Below are positions 9,082-18,977 of a DNA stretch of 64,000 nt, one piece after another. A model generated the notes under the pieces. That model had not been told where the DNA came from. It ran no database searches and worked only from the letters and a program-made list of their open reading frames with translations. Each line of letters begins with the position of its first letter. Within the stretch, counting starts at the first letter, position 1. Made by a program: the position numbers and the translations under genes. Source of the stretch: Arachidicoccus sp. (GTDB lineage: Bacteria; Bacteroidota; Bacteroidia; Chitinophagales; Chitinophagaceae); NCBI GenBank assembly GCA_028283605.1, contig JAPWKH010000016.1, forward strand, positions 1-64,000, read 5' to 3'.

Positions 9082-9169
9082 ATAACTTATTTTGAGGGAA
9101 ATTCTTTATACCATAATTTTAAGCGAAAATATTATTTTATATTTTTTTTTAATTTTTTTTTCAAAAACA

Positions 9170-9186
9170 TTAGTAAAAATTACTAA
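9170..9186. promoter_or_regulatory. Palindrome in the sigma/FecR divergent intergenic region
   Basis: TTAGTAA-AAA-TTACTAA is a perfect 7-bp inverted repeat, 34 bp before the fecR-type start and 89 bp before the sigma start. It could be an operator or promoter element. Its function is not shown, and AT-rich sequence raises the chance of coincidence. Confidence 0.35.
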
Positions 9187-9219
9187 TTCGATACACTATA
9201 ATATAAATCATGCAACGAG

Positions 9220-10278
9220 ATGGATAATTCTATATTTGAAATAGAAAATCTTTTAATGGATGAAAGTTTCATAAACTATTGTTTCAATACAAATGATAAT
9301 GATGTTGTACGTTGGCAAAACATTATTAAAGAAAATCCTCTCTTAAAAGATAATCTTGAAAAAGCAAAAAAAATATGTTTTTTATTAGGCGTTAAAATAA
9401 CCGACGATGAAAAGGCGGTTCAATTCCAAAAACTAAGAGCCGCCATTAATGCTTTGGATGAACAAGAGGAAACGCCAGTAAAAGTTAAGAAGCCGTTGTT
9501 AAAAAAAGTATGGATTTGGTCGAGTGTTGCAGCAGCGGTATTGCTTCTTTTTGTGGGAATTTATTTTACACGTCAAAACCATTCTGCTCCGCAAGGAATT
9601 GTTCTTTATGAACAAGTGCGTAATTCAAGCTATCGTGTTATTGCAGAAACAAATTCTGATGAACGTAAAAAAGTTCAACTTTCAGACGGAACTATTGTTA
9701 CGATGAATGGTTCAAGTGTATTAAAGATTGCTGATGATTATAATAAAAAGGATAGGAATGTTTATTTAACTGGCGAAGCTTTTTTTCAGGTAGAAAAAAA
9801 TCATGCGAAACCTTTTACGGTAATAACGGAAAAAACAACGACTACTGCTTTAGGTACTGAATTTAAAGTACGGAGTTATCAATCCGAATCAACGGAAAAT
9901 ATCATGCTGGAGAAGGGGAAGGTAAAGGTTCAAAGCACGCATTCAAAGAATATTGAGAATGTTACTTTAACGCCTGGTGAACAAGCCACTTTATCTGATG
10001 GTCAGCTGTCATTTAGAAAATCAAGTTTCGATACAGCAGCTATGAATACGTGGTTGCAGCGAAGATTGGTATTCTCCAATTCAGATATTAATGATATTAC
10101 AGAAAAATTCAAGGAAATATACGGTATCAATATTATTATTTCGAAATTAGCTGCGAAGAAGATTTCGTTCACAGGAGAGTTTAGTGATGAGAATCCGATT
10201 AAAGTCATTGATGCTATTGCCTTTGCGAATCACTTTACTTATAAGCAAGATAAGAACAACATAACATTGTTTTTTTAA
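9220..10278 (+). CDS. FecR-family anti-sigma factor
   Basis: A 352-residue single-pass inner-membrane regulator. A cytoplasmic N-terminal part binds the ECF sigma factor; one transmembrane helix spans about residues 97-117 (WIWSSVAAAVLLLFVGIYF). The periplasmic FecR domain (VQLSDGTIVTMNGSSVLK and LTGEAFFQVEKNHAKPFTV) is followed by a DUF4974-like C-terminal domain. It should relay the state of the SusC transporter to the divergently encoded sigma factor. Confidence 0.9.
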   Translation: MDNSIFEIENLLMDESFINYCFNTNDNDVVRWQNIIKENPLLKDNLEKAKKICFLLGVKITDDEKAVQFQKLRAAINALDEQEETPVKVKKPLLKKVWIWSSVAAAVLLLFVGIYFTRQNHSAPQGIVLYEQVRNSSYRVIAETNSDERKKVQLSDGTIVTMNGSSVLKIADDYNKKDRNVYLTGEAFFQVEKNHAKPFTVITEKTTTTALGTEFKVRSYQSESTENIMLEKGKVKVQSTHSKNIENVTLTPGEQATLSDGQLSFRKSSFDTAAMNTWLQRRLVFSNSDINDITEKFKEIYGINIIISKLAAKKISFTGEFSDENPIKVIDAIAFANHFTYKQDKNNITLFF

Positions 10279-10311
10279 CAGTCATTTGATTACTTACTAA
10301 ATAACTTTAAC

Positions 10312-13300
10312 GTGCAAAAAAAGCTATGCTGCAAAGCATACTCTAATCGTTTGCTGATTGGGGTATCTATCTTATTGTTATGTTTCACAATTTCTGTGGA
10401 AAGTTATTCACAAACATCCGGGCAGAAGTTGTATTCTTTTACATGGCGAAATACTCCTTTGTCTTCTGTAATAACACAGATACAACAAGCAACTCATACA
10501 CATTTTTCCTACAATCCCAAAGACATTGATTTAAGTAATAAAGTAACGCTTGATATCAGAAATAAAAATATTGAACAGGTAGTAGGAGCATTGTCCGGGC
10601 AAATAAATACTAATTATAAAATTGACGGGAATGATATTTTTCTACAAGCTATTCAAGAGAAAGAAGACACACAGAAATTGCTAATCTCAGGCAATGTATA
10701 TGATGAAAATAATTCTCCTTTATCCGGCGTTACTATTCTCAATTCGAGAACTAAAAAAATGACTTCTACAACGGTAAGCGGAAAGTTTATTATTTCTGTA
10801 TTGAATGGAGATGTCATTACATTTAAGTCAATTGGCTATACTGATTTTTATTTGACGGCAAGTGAAAATAAAACCAATGTAAATATTACATTAAAGCCTG
10901 AAAGCAATGAGTTGAATACTGTGGTAGTAACCGCTCTTGGCATCAAGCGCGAAGAAAGAGCATTGGGGTATTCCTATTCCGAAGTAGATGGAGATGATAT
11001 TAAAAAAGCACGTCAACCCAATGTCATAAATTCTTTGGAAGGTCGTGTGCCTGGATTAATTATTACGGAGGGAGCAGGCGGTCCTGCAGGTGCGTCTCGT
11101 GTAATCATTAGAGGAAATACCAGTATTACAGGAAATAATCAACCTTTATATGTAGTTGATGGTGTACCGATTGATAATTCCAATTACGGTTCGGCCGGAA
11201 GTAGCCAATATGCGAGCGGACAAGATTTCGGTGATGCTATTTCTGCTATCAATCCAGACGATGTGGATAAGATAAGTGTATTAAAAGGCGCTTCAGCGGC
11301 CGCATTATACGGGAGCCGCGCTGCAAACGGCGTTATCTTGATTACGACTAAAAAAGGAACAAATAAAAAAGATCTGGGCATTGAATTGAACAGTACTACT
11401 TCTATTGAAAATCAATTAACACATGCAACAGGTAATCAATACATTTATGGTCAGGGTACAGCAGAGCAATTAGTTACGGATGCTGCACAAGCGCAGAATA
11501 CATTATTTACCAATTTCGGCCCGCGATTAGATCCTAATTTACAGGTTATCGGTTTCGATGGAGTATATCGTCCATATTCATTAGTAAAAAACAATATTCA
11601 GGATTTCTTCCGCTTGGGAAGCACTTATACAAATACACTTTCTTTTGCCAATTCTAATGATATATCAGGCTTTCGCCTTTCGGCTTCAGATCTTCACAAT
11701 AACGATATTTTACCCGGCAGTCACATGAGAAGAAATACATTCAATTTTTCCGGCAATTCAAAATTCGGGAATAGGATTAACCTGCAAGCTAATTTAATGT
11801 ACATGAATGAAGATGTGGTAAATCGTCCTTCTCTGGCGGATGATCCGGGCAACATCGGGAACAATTTTTTAGGATTGGCTAACAATGTTGATCAGGCTTA
11901 TTTTAAGAATAATTATAAAGATGCAGAAGGTCATTATGTAGAGTGGGGCGGCGGTCAATATCATCTTGATCCGTATTGGGTTATAAACGAAATGAAAAAT
12001 GAAACCACTAAGAACAGGATTATCGGGAATCTAACGGCAACATATACTTTTACAAGTTGGTTGAACCTGATGGGCAGAGGCTCTACCGACTTTACTTATT
12101 TTGAATATAACAAATACAGTCCCATCTCCACACCAGAAGCTCTTACCGGAGAACTGGACAATATTAATCGAAAAATATCTACAACACAATGGGACTTTTT
12201 GCTTACAGCACAAAAGCAAGTTTCAAGTTTTTGGCTTTCTGCAAGGATAGGCGGCAGTATTTTAAAATCAAATAATTACGGAACTACCGGGCAATATGTT
12301 AATATGACAATCACTGATGTTGTTAGTCCTAATAGTTTCTCCGAGAAAAGTATCATAGCAAGCAGTGCCGCTAAACAGATCAATTCGTTTTACGGATTAT
12401 TTTCCGGAGCTTATAAGAATTGGCTTTATTTAGATGCAACATTAAGAAGAGACGCATCCTCGACATTGCCCGAAAATAACAATACTTATACTTATCCTTC
12501 CGTATCGGCCAGTTTTGTATTTACCGATGCTTTCAAGATGAAAAAATCGGTATTATCTTACGGCAAGATAAGAGTATCAGGCGCAGAAGTAGGTACAGAT
12601 ACCGATCCTTATCAACTAAACTTATATTATACACTTTATCCTCAATCATTCAATAGTCAGTCATTGGGAGAAATTGCTACGACAACGCTTCCTAATAAAA
12701 ACCTGAAACCGACTCAAACGACTTCTTTTGAAACAGGAACAGAGTTGAAATTTTTTCAAGATCGATTGGGGTTAGACGCTACCTATTATACTTCTAAATC
12801 GAAAAACCAAATTAATTTAGTGGCTTCGCCTTATTCTTCAGGTTTTGCACAACAGATTATCAATGCAGGTGATGTAGGTAACAAAGGAGTAGAAATACAA
12901 CTCAATGGCAAGCCTATTGTAGGAAAAGATTTTACATGGGATTTGTCTGTCAATTATGCGAAGAATACCAATACCGTTGAATCGCTTGCATCAGGTGTTC
13001 CGTATCTTACTTTATCGGATGCCCGCTGGCTGGGCGTTTCGATAGTAGCTATGCCGGGACAACCTTATGGAGCTATCTTGGGCTACGATTATCAAAGAGA
13101 TCCTCAAGGCAATATCATTCTCAATCCTACAACATTAGCGCCTATGCAGAGTGATAGCCGTACTGTTTTGGGGAAAGGTACATGGAGCTGGACAGGCGGT
13201 CTTGTCAATTCTTTCTATTATAAAAATTTTGGATTGACAATGGTTCTGGATGTGAAACAAGGAGCAAAATTATTTTCCATGACGAATTTGTTTGATGTAA

Positions 13301-13809
13301 TCAGAGGTTCCAGCGCCACCACCTTAACTGGTAGAGCTGAGTGGATTCAGTCTGAAGAAGAACGCCAGTCGGCCGGTATGACTGCTGCTCAATGGGCTGC
13401 TGCCGGAAAAGTGCGAGGTTATGTACCGCAAGGTGTAGTACAAACAGGAACAGATGCCAGTGGTAATCCTGTCTATACAAAAAATACAACAGCCATCGAC
13501 CCGTCTATTTATTGGGCAAATTTTTATAGCGATGGAAACGGTATCGCTACGCCATTTATTTATAATGCGAGTTATATAAAGATGCGTGAAATAACATTTA
13601 ACTATCAACTTCCAAAAAAGCTGTTATCAAAATGGAAGATTAAGGATATGTCTGTTGCAGTAGTCAGCCGTAATCCTTTTATCATTCATAAAGATGTACC
13701 GAATGTTGATCCGGATTCGAATTATGACAACGGCAACGGCCAAGGCCTGGAATACGGTTCCCTGCCATCAAGAAAAAGCTGGGGAATTAATATCAACATT
13801 AAATTTTAA
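10312..13809 (+). CDS. SusC/RagA-type TonB-dependent outer-membrane transporter
   Basis: An 1165-residue outer-membrane barrel that imports oligosaccharides with TonB energy. Order: signal region; an STN domain (about 50-110) that contacts FecR; a carboxypeptidase-regulatory-like domain (about 125-205); the plug (about 215-345, with IRGNTSITGNNQPLYVVDG); then the barrel to the C-terminal aromatic NIKF. The STN domain marks it as signal-transducing, matching the upstream sigma/FecR pair. The start is GTG at 10312, 33 bp after fecR; SusD follows 26 bp later. Confidence 0.95.
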   Translation: MQKKLCCKAYSNRLLIGVSILLLCFTISVESYSQTSGQKLYSFTWRNTPLSSVITQIQQATHTHFSYNPKDIDLSNKVTLDIRNKNIEQVVGALSGQINTNYKIDGNDIFLQAIQEKEDTQKLLISGNVYDENNSPLSGVTILNSRTKKMTSTTVSGKFIISVLNGDVITFKSIGYTDFYLTASENKTNVNITLKPESNELNTVVVTALGIKREERALGYSYSEVDGDDIKKARQPNVINSLEGRVPGLIITEGAGGPAGASRVIIRGNTSITGNNQPLYVVDGVPIDNSNYGSAGSSQYASGQDFGDAISAINPDDVDKISVLKGASAAALYGSRAANGVILITTKKGTNKKDLGIELNSTTSIENQLTHATGNQYIYGQGTAEQLVTDAAQAQNTLFTNFGPRLDPNLQVIGFDGVYRPYSLVKNNIQDFFRLGSTYTNTLSFANSNDISGFRLSASDLHNNDILPGSHMRRNTFNFSGNSKFGNRINLQANLMYMNEDVVNRPSLADDPGNIGNNFLGLANNVDQAYFKNNYKDAEGHYVEWGGGQYHLDPYWVINEMKNETTKNRIIGNLTATYTFTSWLNLMGRGSTDFTYFEYNKYSPISTPEALTGELDNINRKISTTQWDFLLTAQKQVSSFWLSARIGGSILKSNNYGTTGQYVNMTITDVVSPNSFSEKSIIASSAAKQINSFYGLFSGAYKNWLYLDATLRRDASSTLPENNNTYTYPSVSASFVFTDAFKMKKSVLSYGKIRVSGAEVGTDTDPYQLNLYYTLYPQSFNSQSLGEIATTTLPNKNLKPTQTTSFETGTELKFFQDRLGLDATYYTSKSKNQINLVASPYSSGFAQQIINAGDVGNKGVEIQLNGKPIVGKDFTWDLSVNYAKNTNTVESLASGVPYLTLSDARWLGVSIVAMPGQPYGAILGYDYQRDPQGNIILNPTTLAPMQSDSRTVLGKGTWSWTGGLVNSFYYKNFGLTMVLDVKQGAKLFSMTNLFDVIRGSSATTLTGRAEWIQSEEERQSAGMTAAQWAAAGKVRGYVPQGVVQTGTDASGNPVYTKNTTAIDPSIYWANFYSDGNGIATPFIYNASYIKMREITFNYQLPKKLLSKWKIKDMSVAVVSRNPFIIHKDVPNVDPDSNYDNGNGQGLEYGSLPSRKSWGININIKF

Positions 13810-13835
13810 TATTCAATTATTACATATTGATAAAG

Positions 13836-15440
13836 ATGAAAAAATATTTAATTAAACAGCAGATTTTTTTATTACTGATGTTATTGGCTCTAATGTCATC
13901 CTGTAACAAATTCGGGAACTTGAATGAAGACCCCACAAAATCGAGCAGCCTTGATCCGTCTTATTTGCTTTCGTATGTGCAATTAAGATATTCCGGAGAT
14001 CTTACGATCAATGAGCGTACTACAATTATTATGACGATGCCTCTTGTCCAACAGATCGGTGGCGCTTATTACAATCGGTATGGTTTTGAATATGTTTACG
14101 ATAGGCCATATATGTCAGAGCTATGGGAAATCGGCTATCCCGATGATGTATTAAGTATTGTAGATGCGATTTCCCGCACAACCGGCGATTCAGAAAAGAC
14201 CAACCTGAATGCAATATGCAGGATCATGAAAGTGTATGTTTTTTCGAGGATTACGGATTTGTATGGCGACATTCCTTATTCCGAAGCCGGAGACGGATAT
14301 ATTAATGGAACAGTGAAGCCAAAATTTGATTCGCAAGAATCTATATACGACAATTTCTTTGCGGAACTGGACTCTGCGGTTGCAGAATTAAACCCTTCTA
14401 AAGATGCCGTAACGCAAGACCTTTATTATAACGGAAATGTGACCGAATGGAAAAAGTTTGCCAATTCGCTGCATCTGCGGCTTGCAATGCGTTTGAGTAA
14501 AGTCGATCCTGATAAGGCGCAAACAGAAGTAATGAAAGCTTATAATGCAGGCTTATTCACAAGCAATAGCGATATATGTTTGATGAAGCACCAAAATGTA
14601 CAAACCACATATAGTACCGAAATCCGTGGCAATGCTGTTTCAGCAGCGATTAATCAATATCCCGATGATGGCCGTCCGCGTATTTGTAATACGTTGATTA
14701 ATGAAATGAAATCAACTTTAGATCCAAGACTTCAATATATTGCACGAGCATATTGGGCTGTAAATTCTGCCGATGCACTTTCCGCTCGTGTGGATATTAC
14801 AGATTCTATAACTTCAAGAATAGGGGTGATTGGTATTGACCCGGGACATTATGTATATGATGATTACCTTAACCCCATTAACATAAATATTCCGGGCTAT
14901 GGTATGACTGCTGTGCCGAGCAATTCACAAAAAGTACAATTAGCCGACTGGCTGATTACTAACGATGCACCATATCTACATCTCACATATGCAGAGGTAG
15001 AATTTTTGCTGGCAGAAGCAGCCATGCGTTGGAATCTCAATTTTGGTGCAGATGCTCAAACGCTTTATCACAACGGTATGGCGGCAGCTTGCCGCCAATT
15101 ATCTCTTTTCAATGGTGGACCTGTTATCTCCGATGCACAGATTCAGTCGTTTCAAAATAGCAATCCGCTGACTCCCGGCAAAGAACTACAGCAAATAGAC
15201 ACGCAACTCTGGGTTACGTTATTACTCAATGGACCGGAAGCTTATGCTAACTGGCGCAGGACAGGATTTCCTCAATTAACGCCGGCGATCACTACTGAAT
15301 CGCAGACAGATACTATTCCAAGAAGATTTGTATATCCTTTGTCGGAAACAGAACAGAATGCACAAAACCTGGCCGAAGCTGTAAAAACTTTGGGAGGAAC
15401 GGATAGTTGGACTGCAAGGGTTTGGTGGGATAAACAATAA
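13836..15440 (+). CDS. SusD/RagB-type glycan-binding lipoprotein
   Basis: A surface lipoprotein that closes over the SusC barrel and captures the glycan. It has a lipobox-like LMSSC near residue 21, TPR-rich helical architecture and typical SusD segments (NAICRIMKVYVFSRITDLYGDIPYSEA; late YAEVEFLLAEAAMRW). The ATG at 13836 is preferred to the TTG at 13827 because it gives a normal signal peptide. It belongs with the SusC just upstream. Confidence 0.93.
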   Translation: MKKYLIKQQIFLLLMLLALMSSCNKFGNLNEDPTKSSSLDPSYLLSYVQLRYSGDLTINERTTIIMTMPLVQQIGGAYYNRYGFEYVYDRPYMSELWEIGYPDDVLSIVDAISRTTGDSEKTNLNAICRIMKVYVFSRITDLYGDIPYSEAGDGYINGTVKPKFDSQESIYDNFFAELDSAVAELNPSKDAVTQDLYYNGNVTEWKKFANSLHLRLAMRLSKVDPDKAQTEVMKAYNAGLFTSNSDICLMKHQNVQTTYSTEIRGNAVSAAINQYPDDGRPRICNTLINEMKSTLDPRLQYIARAYWAVNSADALSARVDITDSITSRIGVIGIDPGHYVYDDYLNPININIPGYGMTAVPSNSQKVQLADWLITNDAPYLHLTYAEVEFLLAEAAMRWNLNFGADAQTLYHNGMAAACRQLSLFNGGPVISDAQIQSFQNSNPLTPGKELQQIDTQLWVTLLLNGPEAYANWRRTGFPQLTPAITTESQTDTIPRRFVYPLSETEQNAQNLAEAVKTLGGTDSWTARVWWDKQ

Positions 15441-15460
15441 TTATATAAAATCGGATTGAG

Positions 15461-16438
15461 ATGAGAAATATTGGCAAAAACGGTATATTAGTAACAATTC
15501 TTTTATTCTTTATAAATTGTAACAAAGGAGAAGCTGCATCTTTTCCCAAAAAAGATTTCAGAGTAATCGGTTATATATTAACTGATGATATTACAAACGA
15601 AAAAGCATCGGAGTTTGATTTCAGTAAAATAAATTACCTGAACATTGCCTTTCTTAATCCTGATTCAACTGGAAATTTTGTATCTATTCCTCATCTTCCG
15701 GATGTAATAATGCAGGCACATGCCAAAAATGTACAAGTGTTGGCTTCACTTGGCGGCGGCAATGCTCCGGCGTTCTACACACAATTATTGTCCGATACTA
15801 TGCGAACCGTATTTCTTGGCAAAATAGTAGATATGCTTGTAAGCAATGGCTTTGATGGTATTGATGTTGACTTGGAAGGGGAAAGGATTGACAGCAACTA
15901 TACTTCCTTTATTATCGAACTTTCCGGAGTATTAAAATTTAGAAAAAAATTATTGACTGCCAGCGTTGCAACAGCTTATAAAGATGAATATTCAGACAAA
16001 GCTTTGTCGCTATTCGATTTTGTCAATATTATGTCTTACGATAAAACTGGTCCATGGAATCCTTCCAATGTGGGGCAACATTCGCCATACGATATGGCGG
16101 TCTCCGATATTCTCTACTGGAATAAGACTCGCGATATTAGTGCAAACAAGCTCAATTTGGGTCTGCCTTTTTATGGATATGGTTTCGGAAACGGAGTGCC
16201 TCCTTCCATTTCTTTTTTCGAACTAGTAGCGCAATATCCTGGCGCCGACAATAAAGATGAAATAAAGGTATCAAATGGCGGAATTATTTATTATAACGGA
16301 TCAAATACAATAAAAAAGAAAACAGAACTTGCCATGAAAGACATCGGTGGTGTGATGATATGGCAATTGATGCAAGATGCTACCGGCAACAATTCATTAC
16401 TTAATATTATTGATAATACTATTGCTCCTCAAAAATAA
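15461..16438 (+). CDS. Glycoside hydrolase family 18 (chitinase or endo-beta-N-acetylglucosaminidase)
   Basis: A 325-residue (beta/alpha)8 enzyme with the intact GH18 catalytic signature DGIDVDLE at residues 132-139; E139 is the predicted acid/base and D137 assists the substrate acetamido group. SLGGG (96-100) and MSYDKTGPW are other family marks. The N-terminal hydrophobic segment ends in a cysteine (ILLFFINC, C20), suggesting a secreted lipoprotein. GH18 enzymes cleave beta-1,4-linked GlcNAc in chitin or in the core of N-glycans; which applies cannot be decided here. Same operon as SusC/SusD. Confidence 0.88.
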   Translation: MRNIGKNGILVTILLFFINCNKGEAASFPKKDFRVIGYILTDDITNEKASEFDFSKINYLNIAFLNPDSTGNFVSIPHLPDVIMQAHAKNVQVLASLGGGNAPAFYTQLLSDTMRTVFLGKIVDMLVSNGFDGIDVDLEGERIDSNYTSFIIELSGVLKFRKKLLTASVATAYKDEYSDKALSLFDFVNIMSYDKTGPWNPSNVGQHSPYDMAVSDILYWNKTRDISANKLNLGLPFYGYGFGNGVPPSISFFELVAQYPGADNKDEIKVSNGGIIYYNGSNTIKKKTELAMKDIGGVMIWQLMQDATGNNSLLNIIDNTIAPQK

Positions 16439-16447
16439 ATATTTACC

Positions 16448-17809
16448 ATGTTACAAAAAAAGTATATAATTTTTTCAAAACACTGCATCGAATTGCTGAC
16501 ATTGTTATTGATGTTAACCATATTCGCAGAATGTGGAAAAGATATGGCAACAAAACAAGAAAAAGAATACCCCATTTATCCAAGAATATTTGATAATGGT
16601 CGCGTTTTTTCAAGCTCAAGCATCATCAATGAAGGAGATACAGCAAAATTCATAGACCTGCAATATACGCCTGTTAATAAAGTACAGATTAAGTGGTTTG
16701 TTAATGATTCTCTGGCATCCACAGATACGGCTTTCAGCTTTTGTCCAAAAACAGGCGGAGAGTTTTCTATTAAACTAGTAGTTACATATAATGGTGATAC
16801 CTCAAGCAGGCAAACGAGTGTGTTAGTTAATCCTAGTAAATACACATTTAAACCTTATACCAATATTACCATGGCTTACCTGACCAGCGCAGGCACTGCT
16901 GCTAATATCAATTGGAATATTGTTACACATGTTGCTTATAAAGTAGGGCTTGTTTCGCCCGATGGTGGGTTGGATGTTTCAGCAGGAGAAGTAAATCAAG
17001 CGGCGAATGAATTGGTTGCAAAAGCACATATTAATGGTGTGCCAATACTAATGGGCATCAGCGGAAGGTTATCTGGAATTGACGGTTGGGCCATTTATGA
17101 AGTTAATGATTTTGGGAGTGCCATCATTGATGCTACCAAGCGAAAGTTGCTTGTACAGGAAGTGGCGAATTATGTTGTACAAAAAAGAATGGATGGTGTG
17201 GATATTATGATGAGTGATGTAAATTCCGATGCAACGCCTGATTATTTACAAGCTATCGGTCCGTTTATGTCCGAGCTAAGAGCAGCACTTCCGCCAAATT
17301 CAATCATTACCGTAACAGCTACAGTCAATTACCAACATTGGGGATATCCCGATCTTTCCGGTGCCGACTGGGTCAATATTCATGCGTTTGAAGATAATAT
17401 GCATGTAACTCCGGGCTTAGACCCTATCGGTCAATCTTCAAGCTATGATTTCATGGTGTCTTCTGCAGAGATCTGGACAGCCAATCACTTGCCTGCCAAT
17501 AAGATTGTAATAGGTATTCCGGCTTTCGGAATGCGATACGATCAATTAGATGCCAACGGACACAATCTTAGTTGGGGATCGTATAGCTATGTTACCTATA
17601 GCGATATTCTTGCCTTTGATTCATCAGCATATAACAAAGAAGAAACAAATATGGCATATGGGGTATATTTTAACGGTGTTCCGTTAGTAACTCAAAAAGC
17701 TGCATACGCAAAAACTGATGGTTTCAAAGGATGTTATCTGTGGGCTGAGGATTACGATGTGCAAGGAGCGCATTCATTATTGTCTGCAATTTATAATGCT
17801 CAAAAATAA
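16448..17809 (+). CDS. GH18-like protein without catalytic residues; probable surface glycan-binding protein
   Basis: A 453-residue probable lipoprotein (C29 after a hydrophobic segment) with an Ig/PKD-like N-terminal domain (about 50-128) and a GH18-fold domain (about 135-450). At the position of the catalytic DGxDxDxE motif it reads DGVDIMMS (residues 249-256), so the second aspartate is M254 and the catalytic glutamate is S256. It is therefore unlikely to hydrolyse glycans. Catalytically dead GH18 proteins in Bacteroidota glycan loci are known to serve as surface glycan-binding proteins, and its place directly after an active GH18 fits that. Confidence 0.82.
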   Translation: MLQKKYIIFSKHCIELLTLLLMLTIFAECGKDMATKQEKEYPIYPRIFDNGRVFSSSSIINEGDTAKFIDLQYTPVNKVQIKWFVNDSLASTDTAFSFCPKTGGEFSIKLVVTYNGDTSSRQTSVLVNPSKYTFKPYTNITMAYLTSAGTAANINWNIVTHVAYKVGLVSPDGGLDVSAGEVNQAANELVAKAHINGVPILMGISGRLSGIDGWAIYEVNDFGSAIIDATKRKLLVQEVANYVVQKRMDGVDIMMSDVNSDATPDYLQAIGPFMSELRAALPPNSIITVTATVNYQHWGYPDLSGADWVNIHAFEDNMHVTPGLDPIGQSSSYDFMVSSAEIWTANHLPANKIVIGIPAFGMRYDQLDANGHNLSWGSYSYVTYSDILAFDSSAYNKEETNMAYGVYFNGVPLVTQKAAYAKTDGFKGCYLWAEDYDVQGAHSLLSAIYNAQK

Positions 17810-17926
17810 AGTTAGATAATTAAAAAAGAAGTATGAAATGAGTCATGAGAACTTTGTATTACTCAAGGTGATTATTATTTTGGCGAAATTCCATCCCACA
17901 ATTAAAAAACAATAAAATTCAAACAG

Positions 17927-18724
17927 ATGAAAAGAGGCTTCATTATTTTATTATCATTATTACAATTTACAGCTTTTGTGGCATGTAATAAAAACAATTC
18001 AATCCTAAACAACAAAGCTAAAGTTGCCGTCGCTTCAGTGGACAATGCTACAAGTTCAACAAGTACGACCTTATCCTTTTCCGGATATACTTGGAATATT
18101 AGTGCTCCATCAGGACAAGTTGCTCCCGGACCCAATTATTGGAACGATTCATATGCATGGGTTGATGTCAACGGCTATCTTCATCTTAAAATTGCTTATG
18201 ACTCTGTAACCGGTCACTGGGAGTGTGCAGAAGTATATTCACAGCAAAGTTTTGGGTATGGGACTTACCAATGGCAAGTAGAAGGTGCTATAGGCAGCTT
18301 TGATAAAAATATTGTCTTTGGTATATATGATTATTCGGGTAATGATGGTCATGATGAAATGGATATAGAAATTGCACGTTGGGGTGACTCGGCATGGGAT
18401 AATCTTAATTATACAATATGGCCGGCAACTGGCGATACAATAGGAAAGGGGGTTTACACGGCATCTTTCACAACACCTGGAGGAGACTACACAACCCATA
18501 GATTTAAAAGAACAAGTGATTCTGTTAAATTCCAGAGTTTATACGGGTTTCAAAATGGTGACACCAATCAGTTTCAGACAGCGACTTTTACCAAGCCGGG
18601 AACTGCCATCAGTACATTGGCTATGCCCATTCATATGAACTTGTGGTTATATGACGGATTAGCTCCGTCAGATGGCAATAATGTTGAGGTTATTATCCAC
18701 AGTTTTACTTTCACGCCTTTATAG
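17927..18724 (+). CDS. GH16-like beta-jellyroll glycoside hydrolase lipoprotein
   Basis: A 265-residue protein with a lipobox (AFVAC, C20) and a concanavalin-A-like jellyroll. The GH16 catalytic motif E-x-D-x-E is seen as E144, D146, E148 in HDEMDIEIARW. Residues around SFGYGTYQWQVEGA and MPIHMNLWLYDG fit the fold. GH16 enzymes cut beta-1,3, beta-1,4 or beta-galactosyl glucans; the substrate is not evident. It lies 117 bp after the GH18-like gene and appears to end the locus, since a terminator-like hairpin follows at 18921. Confidence 0.78.
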   Translation: MKRGFIILLSLLQFTAFVACNKNNSILNNKAKVAVASVDNATSSTSTTLSFSGYTWNISAPSGQVAPGPNYWNDSYAWVDVNGYLHLKIAYDSVTGHWECAEVYSQQSFGYGTYQWQVEGAIGSFDKNIVFGIYDYSGNDGHDEMDIEIARWGDSAWDNLNYTIWPATGDTIGKGVYTASFTTPGGDYTTHRFKRTSDSVKFQSLYGFQNGDTNQFQTATFTKPGTAISTLAMPIHMNLWLYDGLAPSDGNNVEVIIHSFTFTPL

Positions 18725-18920
18725 AGCAATAAATTGGCCAAATCACGCATTAAAAGGGCAATTAGGGCATTAATAGCGCAAAGAAAATGAATAGACAAAA
18801 TATCAATTCTTTTTCAACGAACTAGGAATATGTAAGAATAATAATTACAAACCTTTAATATCAATTATTCGAAGCAAATCAGTCTCTAAATGCTCTAAGT
18901 TAAGTCCAATATGGTTCACG

Positions 18921-18946
18921 AAAGGAATTGATTATCAATTCCTTTT
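18921..18946. terminator. Hairpin after the polysaccharide utilisation locus
   Basis: AAAGGAATTGA pairs perfectly with TCAATTCCTTT over a very short loop, followed by T-rich sequence. It lies between the plus-strand glycan locus and the minus-strand HEPN gene and could terminate from both sides. The remaining 18725-18920 shows no gene. Confidence 0.65.
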
Positions 18947-18977
18947 ATTATTTACACCCAATTTTACACCCTGATTT

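Noticed and set aside
8494-18724. Horizontal transfer of the glycan locus via the tRNA-Lys
   Set aside because: No integrase, no clean direct repeat at the far end; T-arm-like fragments lie only near the tRNA.
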